64,000 nt of DNA from Salinimicrobium profundisediminis. Its GTDB lineage: Bacteria > Bacteroidota > Bacteroidia > Flavobacteriales > Flavobacteriaceae. A model generated the notes under the pieces. The model did not search any database and was not told where the DNA came from. It was given only the letters and a program-made list of their open reading frames with translations. Position 1 is the stretch's first letter. Every line of letters begins with the position of its first letter. The stretch lies in assembly GCF_026241755.1 (NCBI RefSeq), contig NZ_JAPJDA010000004.1, positions 1-64,000 on the forward strand. The letters are read 5' to 3'. This document shows, in pieces, positions 9,534-18,135 of the stretch. The position numbers and the translations under genes are program-made.

Positions 9534-10202
9534 TTATTCACCCTGGAACTTGGTAACCAGCTTATATAAAATATAATAGGGTCCAATTTCAAGAGCGCAA
9601 AGATACAAAATAAAATAAAACCAATGGGTCGCAATGTACTGTCGGTTTTTGATAAAAATGCTGAGCAGGGTAATCAAATTCATAAGTAAAATAAGTCCCA
9701 GCAAAATGTAGAGCACCAGCCTTGTTGGTTCCCATGTATATATAAAAAATATAGAAACAGGGAGTAATATCAAGGCCATGAAATTGCGGTAACTAAGTTT
9801 GTAGAACAGGTAGTAGTTCATTTTATCATTGACTGAAACTACATCTGCCAGAATCTTTTCCAGGGAAAACTTGAGCAGCACAAAAGTCGTATATGCAGTA
9901 ATTATCCTTAAGAAGGTTACCATTGGCCTCTCAGGGTAAGCATCGGTAAAAGTGAGGTAGTAAATAAAGATAAACAGGCCTGCCGAGACCACATTCACAA
10001 CAAAAAGAAGTACGTTAAATGGATGAAAAAGATTGGGGTCTTTTCCCTTTAAAAGAAGGTACTTATCTGTAGCGAAAAGCATGCTAAAGTGGGCAAACCT
10101 TTGAGTGAACGCATACCTGGCCACCACCAGCAGTACCAATACCAGTAAGAGTAGGAGGGTGATCCAGTCTTGAGAAACCGCATGTCTTTCTATTACTTCC
10201 AA
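9534..10202 (-). CDS. DUF4271 domain membrane protein
   Basis: A 222-residue multi-helix inner-membrane protein with about six hydrophobic segments, the first at residues 16-33. The family is restricted to Bacteroidota and has no known function. It is transcribed with hemD (5 bp gap), so it may have a role linked to haem or simply share a promoter. The start at 10202 gives MEVIERHAVSQDWIT, just before the first membrane helix. Confidence 0.9.
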   Translation of the reverse strand: MEVIERHAVSQDWITLLLLLVLVLLVVARYAFTQRFAHFSMLFATDKYLLLKGKDPNLFHPFNVLLFVVNVVSAGLFIFIYYLTFTDAYPERPMVTFLRIITAYTTFVLLKFSLEKILADVVSVNDKMNYYLFYKLSYRNFMALILLPVSIFFIYTWEPTRLVLYILLGLILLMNLITLLSIFIKNRQYIATHWFYFILYLCALEIGPYYILYKLVTKFQGE

Positions 10203-10281
10203 GCAGGAGAATTTTCTACAAAGGTAGGATTAATACGATTAAAAGAAGTTTTAAAAAACCATCCTAAACTTTAAAAATAGT

Positions 10282-10289
10282 TACATTTG
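10282..10289 (+). promoter_or_regulatory. Probable -7 box for the glycosyltransferase/dihydroorotase operon
   Basis: TACATTTG fits TAnnTTTG exactly and lies just 14 bp before the ATG at 10304, so the leader would be very short. No clear -33 TTG. Confidence 0.4.
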
Positions 10290-10303
10290 TCCAAAAGAAT
10301 TTT

Positions 10304-11035
10304 ATGCCAGATGGGATTGTTATAATACCCACCTACAACGAAAAAGAAAATATTGAAAAGATCATTAAAAATGTCTTTTCTCTTCAGCGCGATTTTCACG
10401 TTTTGGTGGTGGATGATAATTCTCCCGATCAAACCTCCAGAATAGTCAGGTCTCTGCAATCGGTCTATGAGAATAGGTTATTCCTGATTGAAAGGGAAGG
10501 GAAATCTGGTTTGGGTACGGCGTATATCAAAGGTTTTGAATGGGTTTTGGAACGGGATTATAAGTACATCTTTCAAATGGATGCCGATTTTTCCCACAAT
10601 CCCAACGATTTGATACGCCTCTATAATGCCTGTAAGCGGGGTGGAGCCCAGGTAGCGATTGGCTCCCGGTATAAAACCGGGGTTAATGTGGTAAACTGGC
10701 CCATGAGCAGGGTGCTTTTATCCTGGCTGGCCTCAAAATATGTACGCTTCATAACAGCAATGCCTGTAGAAGATACCACGGCAGGTTTTGTTTGCTATGA
10801 TAGAGAAGTGCTTGAGAGGATTCACCTTGATAAAATTAAATTTGTTGGTTATGCTTTTCAAATTGAAATGAAATTCAAAGCTTACCTGGCAAAGTTCAAC
10901 ATCGTGGAAGTGCCGGTAGTTTTTACCGACAGAACCCGCGGAACATCAAAAATGAGTGGTTCAATTATATGGGAAGCTGTTTTTGGAGTGATAAAAATGA
11001 AAATAAACAGTCTGTTTAATAAGATGACAATATAA
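10304..11035 (+). CDS. Polyprenol-phosphate mannosyltransferase-like GT2 enzyme
   Basis: A 243-residue family-2 glycosyltransferase of the DPM1 class, which passes a sugar (usually mannose) from a nucleotide sugar to polyprenyl phosphate at the inner membrane. The visible motifs are IPTYNEKENI near residue 8, VVDDNSPDQT, QMDADFSHNP near 91 (the DXD metal site) and the C-terminal FTDRTRGTSKMSG. There is no C-terminal membrane domain, as in the soluble DPM1 subtype. The stop codon overlaps the dihydroorotase start by one base (TAATG), so the two genes are translationally coupled. Confidence 0.92.
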   Translation: MPDGIVIIPTYNEKENIEKIIKNVFSLQRDFHVLVVDDNSPDQTSRIVRSLQSVYENRLFLIEREGKSGLGTAYIKGFEWVLERDYKYIFQMDADFSHNPNDLIRLYNACKRGGAQVAIGSRYKTGVNVVNWPMSRVLLSWLASKYVRFITAMPVEDTTAGFVCYDREVLERIHLDKIKFVGYAFQIEMKFKAYLAKFNIVEVPVVFTDRTRGTSKMSGSIIWEAVFGVIKMKINSLFNKMTI

Positions 11036-12375
11036 TGAAGAAGGTATTAATTAAGAATGCAAAAATTGTCAATGAAGGTGCTATCGTTGAAGGAGATGTT
11101 TTTATTGAAGATGGAATTATTAAAGAGATCGCTTCAAGTATAAGTGCCAAATCTCCTAACCTTACTATCGTCGATGCCGAAGGCAATTACCTTATACCTG
11201 GGGTTATTGATGATCAGGTGCATTTCAGGGAGCCGGGGCTTACCCACAAAGAAACAATTGAAACAGGTTCAAAAGCAGCTGTGGCAGGTGGTATTACTTC
11301 TTTCATAGAAATGCCCAATACCCAGCCGCAAACCACCACTATAGAACTTCTTGAAGAAAAATATAAACTGGCAGAGGCTACCTCTTACGCCAATTATGCC
11401 TTTATGTTTGGAGGTACTAATGATAATCTTGAGGAGATCAAGAAAATAGACCCCAAAACAGTGCCGGCCCTCAAACTTTTTCTGGGCTCCTCTACGGGGA
11501 ATATGTTGGTAGACGATGAAAAAGTGCTGGAGAAAATCTTCAAAGAATCTCCTGTGCTCATTGCAGCGCATTGTGAAGATGAAAAAACCATTCAGGAGAA
11601 TCTACAGAAATATACAGCGGAGTATGGAGATGATATTCCGGTAGAGCTGCATCCTAAAATTCGCAGTGAAGAAGCCTGTTATATTTCTTCATCAAAAGCT
11701 GTTGCATTAGCTAAAAAAACCGGGGCGAGATTACACGTTTTCCATCTTTCTACGGCAAAAGAACTCAAGTTGTTCGACAGTAAAAAGCCGCTTAAAGATA
11801 AAATGATCACTGCCGAAGTTTGTGTGCACCACCTTTGGTTCAATGATGAAGATTACGGGAAAAAGGGAACTTTCATAAAATGGAACCCTGCTGTAAAGAC
11901 ACAAAAAGATCAGGAAGCTCTCTTAAAAGGGCTAATTGAAGACAAGATAGATGTTATCGCGACAGACCATGCGCCGCATACCCGTGAGGAAAAGAAAAAC
12001 GTGTACACCAAGGCTCCAAGCGGCGGCCCGTTAGTGCAACACGCTCTCCCTGCAATGCTGCAGATGTATCACCAGGGCAAAATTTCACTGGAGAAAATTG
12101 TAGAGAAAATGTGCCATAACCCCGCTATTCTTTTTGATATTGAAAAAAGAGGGTTTATAAGAGAGGGCTACAAGGCCGATCTTGTACTTGTTGATCTCAA
12201 TGCTCCATGGGCTGTACAGCCTGGAAATACGCTGTATAAATGTGGCTGGTCTCCCTTTGAAGGCACTACTTTCAAATCGCGGGTAACTCACACCTTTGTA
12301 AATGGAAATTTAGTTTACAAGAATTTCAATTTCACTCCTTTTGTACAAGCCGAAAGATTAAAATTTGACAGGTAG
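11035..12375 (+). CDS. pyrC: Dihydroorotase (cyclic amidohydrolase family)
   Basis: This enzyme catalyses the reversible ring closure of carbamoyl aspartate to dihydroorotate in pyrimidine synthesis. It is 446 residues. The metal-site order is visible: DDQVHFREPG (residues 59-68), AHCEDE, HVFHLST and TDHAPHT. The first histidine of the usual HxH zinc pair is a glutamine here (Q61, with H63 kept). I recall this as typical for Bacteroidota rather than as a mutation in this strain. It is the second gene of an operon: it overlaps the glycosyltransferase by one base and is followed at 1 bp by the lipoprotein gene. Confidence 0.92.
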   Translation: MKKVLIKNAKIVNEGAIVEGDVFIEDGIIKEIASSISAKSPNLTIVDAEGNYLIPGVIDDQVHFREPGLTHKETIETGSKAAVAGGITSFIEMPNTQPQTTTIELLEEKYKLAEATSYANYAFMFGGTNDNLEEIKKIDPKTVPALKLFLGSSTGNMLVDDEKVLEKIFKESPVLIAAHCEDEKTIQENLQKYTAEYGDDIPVELHPKIRSEEACYISSSKAVALAKKTGARLHVFHLSTAKELKLFDSKKPLKDKMITAEVCVHHLWFNDEDYGKKGTFIKWNPAVKTQKDQEALLKGLIEDKIDVIATDHAPHTREEKKNVYTKAPSGGPLVQHALPAMLQMYHQGKISLEKIVEKMCHNPAILFDIEKRGFIREGYKADLVLVDLNAPWAVQPGNTLYKCGWSPFEGTTFKSRVTHTFVNGNLVYKNFNFTPFVQAERLKFDR

Positions 12376-12376
12376 C

Positions 12377-12877
12377 ATGAGAAAGGTCTTCACCATTTTA
12401 GGGGTCTTTTTAATGCTGGTTTCCTGCCAGGAAATCAACCGTACTCCAAAACCAGATAATCTAATTGCTGAAGATAAGATGGTTGAGGTGCTCACAGAAC
12501 TTTCCCTGCTTCATGGTGCCAGGAGCTACAACAAAACTCTTATGGAAGAAAAAGGGGTGAATGCATACCCTTATCTTACCAAAAAATACGGCATAGACAG
12601 TACCCAGCTGGCGCAAAGCAATGAGTACTACGCGCAGAACTACAAGCAGTACGAAAAAATATATGAGAGGGTAAAGGAGAGGCTGGAGGCACTGATGGCC
12701 GAGTATGATTCCATTAGGGAAGTGGAGGAAAAAAGAAAAGATTCTCTTAGAGAAAATTCCGGAAATGGTACCCGGGATACTTTGATACGGCGCGAGTTTA
12801 GAAGGGATACTTCAGGATTGCTTGAGCCCGATCCCAGGCTTCCCATGCCTGTTTCAAAAAGCCGGGTTCAACGTTAA
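12377..12877 (+). CDS. DUF4296 lipoprotein
   Basis: A signal peptide ends in a lipobox (LMLVSC, cysteine at about residue 18), so this is a lipoprotein. DUF4296 follows (LIAEDKMVEVLTELSLLHGARSY), and then a charged helical region and a low-complexity Arg/Asp tail. The family is Bacteroidota-specific and of unknown function. An upstream TTG (12365) would overlap dihydroorotase by 11 bp; I prefer the ATG at 12377 because it starts directly at the signal peptide (MRKVFTILG). It is the last gene of the operon and converges with the epimerase-like gene with a 1-bp gap. Confidence 0.88.
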   Translation: MRKVFTILGVFLMLVSCQEINRTPKPDNLIAEDKMVEVLTELSLLHGARSYNKTLMEEKGVNAYPYLTKKYGIDSTQLAQSNEYYAQNYKQYEKIYERVKERLEALMAEYDSIREVEEKRKDSLRENSGNGTRDTLIRREFRRDTSGLLEPDPRLPMPVSKSRVQR

Positions 12878-12878
12878 A

Positions 12879-13898
12879 TTATTTCTGAAGGTCTTTTTTG
12901 TAGTAAGAAGCTGTTTTTTCTATTACTTCTGAAATAGGTTCAAATTCAAAATCTATTTGTTGCTTCAGTTTAGCTGAAGAATAAAACGTGTGTTCAAAAA
13001 GGCTTTTTTGAGACCTCTTTTCCAGTTGCTTTTCCCGGTTTGAAAATAAACCTCTTAGTTCCTGCCACAACCATCCGGTAAGTACCATCCATCTTTTTAG
13101 TGCTTTTGATGGTGCTGGTCTTCCAAGGGAACTAGCCGTCATAGAAAAAACTGTCTTGAACGAAAGGTTTTCAGAAACCACTATGAATTCGTCATTTTTG
13201 ACAGGGGAAACCATCAGTTCCCGGGCAATTCTTACCACATCCCAAACGCCGACAAAGCCGGTGGTTTTTGGAACAAAGTAATCGAGGCCGCTGTGTATCT
13301 TTTCGAAGATTTTACCGCTGCCACTGCTCCAAAATCCGGGGCCAATAATGATCCCGGGCTTCACAATAACCACAGGAACACCTTCCTGGCTTGCACGCCA
13401 CACTTCCATCTCTGCGCCATATTTGGTAATGGCATACATGCTGTGGCTAAGTTCTTTGTTCCAGAAAGAAACTTCAGTGATCTCCTTTTCGCCGGGTTTC
13501 TGGTCTAAAGTGGCAATAGAACTTACATAACAAAGTTTCTCCACTTCATTTGCGATACAAAGGTTTACAACATTAGCTGTGCCTTCAATGTTCACCTTCC
13601 GCAGTAAAGCATCTTTAGAAGTGTCAAAAGAGACCAGTGCCGCACAATGATAAACCTGATGAATATCTTTAAAGGCGTTATTTAAAGAGGGGATGTCTGT
13701 GATATCGGCTTGAACCCATTCAATCGAAGAAAAGAGGGTGTTTGCTTCAGGTTGGGAATTCGTGTAGGAAAAAACTTTTTTTACGGCTTCTAAGCTTGCT
13801 TCTGTACGATAGATCGCACGAACAGATTTTCCTGCTTTAACAAGATCAAGCAGCAAATGTGAACCTACCAAGCCTGTGCCTCCGGTGACTAGAATCAT
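12879..13898 (-). CDS. NAD-dependent epimerase/dehydratase family protein
   Basis: A 339-residue extended short-chain dehydrogenase with the N-terminal GGTGLVGSHLL nucleotide loop (residues 6-16). The catalytic Tyr-Lys pair is YAITKYGAE, and VKPGIIIGPGF follows, as in reductases acting on sugar or flavonoid-type carbonyls. The substrate cannot be named. It is a single minus-strand gene, divergent from tyrS with a 76-bp gap. Confidence 0.9.
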   Translation of the reverse strand: MILVTGGTGLVGSHLLLDLVKAGKSVRAIYRTEASLEAVKKVFSYTNSQPEANTLFSSIEWVQADITDIPSLNNAFKDIHQVYHCAALVSFDTSKDALLRKVNIEGTANVVNLCIANEVEKLCYVSSIATLDQKPGEKEITEVSFWNKELSHSMYAITKYGAEMEVWRASQEGVPVVIVKPGIIIGPGFWSSGSGKIFEKIHSGLDYFVPKTTGFVGVWDVVRIARELMVSPVKNDEFIVVSENLSFKTVFSMTASSLGRPAPSKALKRWMVLTGWLWQELRGLFSNREKQLEKRSQKSLFEHTFYSSAKLKQQIDFEFEPISEVIEKTASYYKKDLQK

Positions 13899-13974
13899 GA
13901 GGTAAATATAGCTAAAACCGCTTAGGAAAAATGAAGCTTTATGGTATCTTTACGGCTGTTTTTACTTCAAAATA

Positions 13975-15276
13975 ATGATCATGAGCAAGAATTTTGTAGA
14001 AGAATTGACCTGGAGAGGGATGATTCACGATGTGATGCCCGGCACCGAAGAGCATCTTTTGGAAGGCCTTAGGTCTGCCTATGTTGGGATTGACCCCACA
14101 GCCGATTCTTTACATATAGGTCACCTGGTGGGTGTTATGATGCTGAAGCACTTCCAGGAAGCAGGACATCGTCCTGTGGCACTGGTAGGAGGAGCTACAG
14201 GAATGATAGGTGACCCTTCAGGAAAATCAAACGAGCGCAATCTTCTTACTGAAGCTACTTTGCTTCAGAATCAAAATGCCCTTAAAAACCAACTGTCTAA
14301 ATTTCTCGACTTTGAAAGTGAAGCAGAGAATGCGGCAGTAATGGTGAATAACTATGACTGGATGAAAGACTTCAGTTTTTTGAGCTTTATAAGAGATGTA
14401 GGAAAACACATTACTGTGAACTACATGATGTCTAAAGACAGCGTGAAAAAGCGGTTGTCTTCAGATTCTTCCGAAGGAATGTCTTTTACCGAATTCACTT
14501 ACCAGCTTGTGCAGGGATATGATTTTCTGCATTTGTACAGGGAGCTGGATTGTACGCTGCAAATGGGTGGTAGTGACCAGTGGGGGAATATCACAACCGG
14601 AACCGAACTCATTAGAAGAATTGGTGAGGGGAAAGGTTATGCCCTTACCTGCCCGTTAATTACCAAGGCCGACGGTACTAAATTCGGAAAAACCGAGTCG
14701 GGGAACATCTGGCTTGATCCGGCACGTACATCTCCTTACAGATTCTATCAATACTGGCTCAACACCAGCGATGAAGATGCCGAAAAATTTATAAAAATAT
14801 TTACCTTCCTTTCAAAAGAAGAGATAGAAGGTCTTATAGCTCAGCATAAAGAGGCGCCTCATTTGAGAGAATTGCAGCGAAAACTGGCAGAAGAAATTAC
14901 TGTAATGGTACACTCGGCAGAGGAGTATGAGAATGCTGTAAAGGCTTCGGAAGTACTTTTTGGAAAGAGTACCGCAGAGGATCTAAAAAAGCTGAATGAA
15001 GCTACTTTTTTAGATGTTTTTGAAGGGGTGCCACAGGCAAAAATTGACCGTGCCGATGTAGAGGCAGGTTTGGATATGATTGCAGCTCTTTCTGCCAAAA
15101 CCGACTTTTTAAACTCTAACGGAGAAGCCAGGAGAGCTTTAAAAGAAAATTCTATTTCGGTAAATAAAGAAAAAGTCACCGAAGATTATACCATCACCAC
15201 AAATGACCTTTTAAATGATAAATACGTCATTATCAATAAAGGAAAAAGGAACACCTATATTTTAAGGGTTGAGTAA
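13975..15276 (+). CDS. tyrS: Tyrosyl-tRNA synthetase
   Basis: A class Ic synthetase of 433 residues. HIGH is seen as HIGH in [10 protein letters not shown] near residue 45, and the KMSKS equivalent is KFGKT near 235. The tyrosine-binding region is [11 protein letters not shown]. The C-terminal S4-like RNA-binding domain begins at about 370 ([16 protein letters not shown]). The start MIMSKNF could be moved to the second ATG at 13981. I see no T-box leader, as expected for this phylum. Confidence 0.97.
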   Translation: MIMSKNFVEELTWRGMIHDVMPGTEEHLLEGLRSAYVGIDPTADSLHIGHLVGVMMLKHFQEAGHRPVALVGGATGMIGDPSGKSNERNLLTEATLLQNQNALKNQLSKFLDFESEAENAAVMVNNYDWMKDFSFLSFIRDVGKHITVNYMMSKDSVKKRLSSDSSEGMSFTEFTYQLVQGYDFLHLYRELDCTLQMGGSDQWGNITTGTELIRRIGEGKGYALTCPLITKADGTKFGKTESGNIWLDPARTSPYRFYQYWLNTSDEDAEKFIKIFTFLSKEEIEGLIAQHKEAPHLRELQRKLAEEITVMVHSAEEYENAVKASEVLFGKSTAEDLKKLNEATFLDVFEGVPQAKIDRADVEAGLDMIAALSAKTDFLNSNGEARRALKENSISVNKEKVTEDYTITTNDLLNDKYVIINKGKRNTYILRVE

Positions 15277-15283
15277 ATAAGAT

Positions 15284-15314
15284 AGCCCCCTTGCCTTAGA
15301 GGGCGAAGGGGGCT
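15284..15314 (+). terminator. Hairpin after tyrS, probable terminator
   Basis: AGCCCCCTT (15284-15292) pairs with AAGGGGGCT (15306-15314), with an inner GCC/GGC. There is no T-run on the plus strand, so termination strength is uncertain; it could be a dispersed hairpin instead. Confidence 0.5.
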
Positions 15315-15405
15315 TCTACTAACCAACCAATTATGAAAACATAATCTAACCGTACAGTAAGTCGGTAAAAACTACAATCCTTACAGTACAGGTAATTATT
15401 TTTTG

Positions 15406-16401
15406 TTAAAAAACCATCAGGTTACACCCTCTTATATCACTGTGGTCAAAACGGCCCAGTATTTCAGTCTTTCCCCCGCCTAAATTTTTTCCGAGGTCCT
15501 GCGTGGCAATGAAAGAGCAGGAATTAATATTGGCGAGGTCTATCACGTTGATTCCGCCAGACTTCCCTTCGGGGAGTAAGCTTAAGGCGTCTTCGGGTTC
15601 TCTTATAAGGATCTTCATCCAGGGTGGGCATTCAAAAATGCCATTTTTGAGGGCGTATGCCTGTGACAGTAGCTCGGTCATTCCATATTCGCTATGAATT
15701 TCCTGTACCCCCAATCCTTTTTTTAGCACTTCGTGAAGTTCGGTGCGTATCATTTCCTTGCGGCGGCCTTTCATTCCGCCGGTTTCCATCACAATAGTAT
15801 GCTTCAGGTTTAAACGGTATTGCTCTGCCAGATCCAGTAATGCAAAAGAAACACCTATAAGCAGTGTCTTTTGCCCTTTCTCTTCCAGCTCTTGTAGTTT
15901 TTGAACGAGCGCATCGAGGTCGTGAAGATAAAAACCGCTTGCCGGATTATTACTTTTCTCAATAAGATCCTGCACCATGTAGATCAATGAAGATCCTTTT
16001 CTTTCAAGATATGAGGGAAGAAGTGCGAGCACTGCATAATCTTCTACATTATTGTAGAAATGTGTGAAACCCCTGCGGAAACTTTCCTCATAAACCTTCA
16101 GGTCTGTAACGTAATGTTTGCTGGTTTGAGTACCTGTGGTGCCGCTGCTGCTAAAAATAACTTCAGCAGAAGCTTCCGAAGAAAGTATTTTATGAGATTT
16201 AAAGAGGGAGATTGGCAAAAAAGGGATTTCTTCAACACAGGTTACCTGTGCCGGACTGCGGTGCAACAGCTGGGCAAATTTTTGGTATACAGGGTTGTTT
16301 TTGTATTGATAATCAAATACCTGCAGCGCTTTTTTATTGAACTCCTCGAGAGTGGAAATGGAAAATATGTCCTTCAAATTGTCATAAAAAATTGAGGGCA
16401 C
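15406..16401 (-). CDS. LuxE-like acyl-protein synthetase / acyltransferase
   Basis: A 331-residue member of the LuxE/phenylacetate-CoA-ligase-like adenylate family. The AMP-binding signature is SSSGTTGTQTSKH near residue 87-100, with HSEYGMTELLSQAY further on. LuxE proteins activate a fatty acid as acyl-AMP; the substrate here is unknown, though a role in modifying a surface glycan or protein is plausible. It is a single gene, with no luminescence genes nearby. An exact copy of the 17-bp palindrome (15633-15649) is embedded in the coding frame (KNGIFE). Confidence 0.85.
   Translation of the reverse strand: MPSIFYDNLKDIFSISTLEEFNKKALQVFDYQYKNNPVYQKFAQLLHRSPAQVTCVEEIPFLPISLFKSHKILSSEASAEVIFSSSGTTGTQTSKHYVTDLKVYEESFRRGFTHFYNNVEDYAVLALLPSYLERKGSSLIYMVQDLIEKSNNPASGFYLHDLDALVQKLQELEEKGQKTLLIGVSFALLDLAEQYRLNLKHTIVMETGGMKGRRKEMIRTELHEVLKKGLGVQEIHSEYGMTELLSQAYALKNGIFECPPWMKILIREPEDALSLLPEGKSGGINVIDLANINSCSFIATQDLGKNLGGGKTEILGRFDHSDIRGCNLMVF
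15633..15649. repeat. 17-bp palindrome copy 1 (inside the LuxE-like gene)
   Basis: CAAAAATGCCATTTTTG, an exact 8-bp inverted repeat around one central base; read through as K-N-G-I-F-E. Confidence 0.9.
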
Positions 16402-16431
16402 AAAGGTACTGAATAAAATAAAGGATATGGG

Positions 16432-16776
16432 CTATCTTACCACAAGCTTTCGGGTAGCAGAACTTCGACCTTCCTGGATCCTCATAATATATACCCCTGG
16501 TTCAAGATTGGAGATATTGAGCTCATTCCCTGTTAATTGTGCAGAAAGGATGCTCTTGCCCAAAACATTATAGATCTCTACTCTTTTAGCTTTTCCCGCT
16601 TTAGTGTTAATGTACACTTTTTGACCTGAAGCAGGATTGGGGAAAATAGAAAGCCCTTCAATAGGAACTTCTTTTACAGGAGGTTCCGGGGCTGATACCT
16701 GTGCAAAAGCCGGGCTCGATAAGAGCAAAAGGCCAATGATCATAAGAGGGTACAAGTAGAGTTGTTTCATTTTCAA
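16432..16776 (-). CDS. Small secreted protein made almost only of a T9SS type A sorting domain
   Basis: It is 114 residues. A signal peptide (to about AFAQ, residue 26) is followed by a short Pro/Glu linker and then a complete C-terminal sorting domain: IFPNPASGQKVYI, VEIYNVLGKSI, NLEPGVYIMRI and a final RKLVVR. Type IX secretion uses this domain to pass the outer membrane. There is only about 15 residues of possible cargo, which is odd; normally the domain follows a large enzyme or adhesin. It may be the remnant of a longer gene or a genuine small secreted protein. It is a single gene. Confidence 0.88.
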   Translation of the reverse strand: MKMKQLYLYPLMIIGLLLLSSPAFAQVSAPEPPVKEVPIEGLSIFPNPASGQKVYINTKAGKAKRVEIYNVLGKSILSAQLTGNELNISNLEPGVYIMRIQEGRSSATRKLVVR

Positions 16777-16871
16777 TACGGTATCAATTCAAAATTACAA
16801 TAAAAAATTCAAAAACCGCACCAAATTTTAGTTGCAGAAAAGTTAAAGCTTAATTTCTACACAATAATTTT

Positions 16872-16903
16872 CAAAAAAAGGGGTTGCGACATCGCAACCC
16901 CTT
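16872..16903 (-). terminator. Intrinsic terminator of the receptor/lipoprotein operon
   Basis: On the minus strand GGGGTTGCGA pairs with TCGCAACCCC around a 2-nt loop (16880-16901) and is followed by seven T. It lies 33 bp after the beta-helix lipoprotein stop codon. Confidence 0.9.
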
Positions 16904-16935
16904 AAAAACAAATCTATTAATAAACGGCTAATTCA

Positions 16936-18105
16936 TTAAAATTTTTGAGCCGCAGCCAGGTTGCTCCAGCTTTCAAAGACGCTTAGATCTGCACCTGTTG
17001 CATTCTCATCAAGCTCTAGTAAGTTGCCCGCTACCTCGGTGTCGTTAACGTTGTTCACCACAAGATCTTTACTGTACTCAAAATGAGCATTGGTAAATTG
17101 TAGTTGGTCATTTTCTACTTCCTGTAGCTGGTCATTGAGAAATATGATGGTTTCGTAATTACTCCCCACAATATTTTCGAAAGTTCCGGCGGTTCCCTGT
17201 TTTAAATCGTATGCAGCTTTGCCGCTGCGGTTATGGCCCCAAATACTCACATTTTTAACTGTACCCATTGAACGTGGTTCTGCATTGTTCTCACCTTTTC
17301 TGTTAGCCAGTTCAAAAGCGAAATCTCCCACGCCGTCGTATTGAACAATAGCAACATTATTAAGAGTTCCGCGGTAACCTTCATCCCAGTCTATTGAATC
17401 ATCTTCCATTCCTATAGCTACAAGGTTCCTGGCGTTTACAGTACCTCCATAGAATTCAAACCCGTCATCAGCGCCTTCAAAAGCCTCGAGGTTTTCAAGA
17501 GTGGTGCCGCTGCCTACCGCGAAGAAGGAGAAAGCATTGAATTCAAATTGGCCATCTGAAGATGCCTGCCCTGCATATTCGACTCTTACATACTTCAGGC
17601 TCCCCGAACTATCCTGATCATTGGTGCCTCCATACGGTAACTGCCCTGCTTCAGAGATTGAGGTTCCGCCGGGGGCGTTCATTTTGGCGCGGCCATGTAT
17701 ACCGATACCGCCCCAGTCACCGTCTCCACCTTCCGAATTTTTATTTTCAGAAGTAAAGACTATAGGTTTTGCTGCAGTACCCTCGGCTATTAATTTGCCG
17801 CCCTGTTCTACAAATAACAGGTTTACTCCTGCCGCCTGGTCTGCGGCGCTTATCGTGAAAGTTGTTCCTGGTTCTATGGTTAGTGTGGCTCCATCTTTTA
17901 CTGAAACTGCGCCTTTCAGGTTATAATTACCTTCTTTCACAAGGAGGTCTTCTGTAATATCCCCTTCAAGAACAGTGCCCTCAAGTATTCCTGAGTCGCC
18001 TCCTGTGCCGGGATCGGGGTTTGGAACATCATCATCACTGCTGCATGAAAACAAGCTGAGTGAGAGCGCGATTGTAAATGCGGTTTTTAAGAATTGGTTT
18101 TTCAT
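16936..18105 (-). CDS. Surface lipoprotein with right-handed beta-helix-like repeats
   Basis: The signal peptide ends in the lipobox SLFSC (Cys21), followed directly by SSDDD. Such acidic stretches after the lipid cysteine act as lipoprotein export signals in Bacteroidota, so the protein is probably on the cell surface. A low-complexity PDPGTGGDSG linker leads into a repetitive 330-residue body (VKDGATLTIEPGTTF, AKPIVFTSENKN, WGGIGIHGRAK, GSLKYVRVEYAGQ) of the parallel beta-helix kind seen in many Bacteroidota secreted proteins. It is 30 bp downstream of the TonB-dependent receptor in the same operon and probably forms a complex with it. There is no SusD, so this is not a Sus-type glycan system. 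The ligand is unknown. Confidence 0.85.
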   Translation of the reverse strand: MKNQFLKTAFTIALSLSLFSCSSDDDVPNPDPGTGGDSGILEGTVLEGDITEDLLVKEGNYNLKGAVSVKDGATLTIEPGTTFTISAADQAAGVNLLFVEQGGKLIAEGTAAKPIVFTSENKNSEGGDGDWGGIGIHGRAKMNAPGGTSISEAGQLPYGGTNDQDSSGSLKYVRVEYAGQASSDGQFEFNAFSFFAVGSGTTLENLEAFEGADDGFEFYGGTVNARNLVAIGMEDDSIDWDEGYRGTLNNVAIVQYDGVGDFAFELANRKGENNAEPRSMGTVKNVSIWGHNRSGKAAYDLKQGTAGTFENIVGSNYETIIFLNDQLQEVENDQLQFTNAHFEYSKDLVVNNVNDTEVAGNLLELDENATGADLSVFESWSNLAAAQKF

Positions 18106-18135
18106 TTTTTCTAATTTTTAGTTGAATATTTATGT

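Noticed and set aside
15406-16401. Luminescence operon because of the LuxE-like gene
   Set aside because: There is no luxA, luxB, luxC or luxD nearby; the LuxE-like family is widespread outside luminous bacteria.
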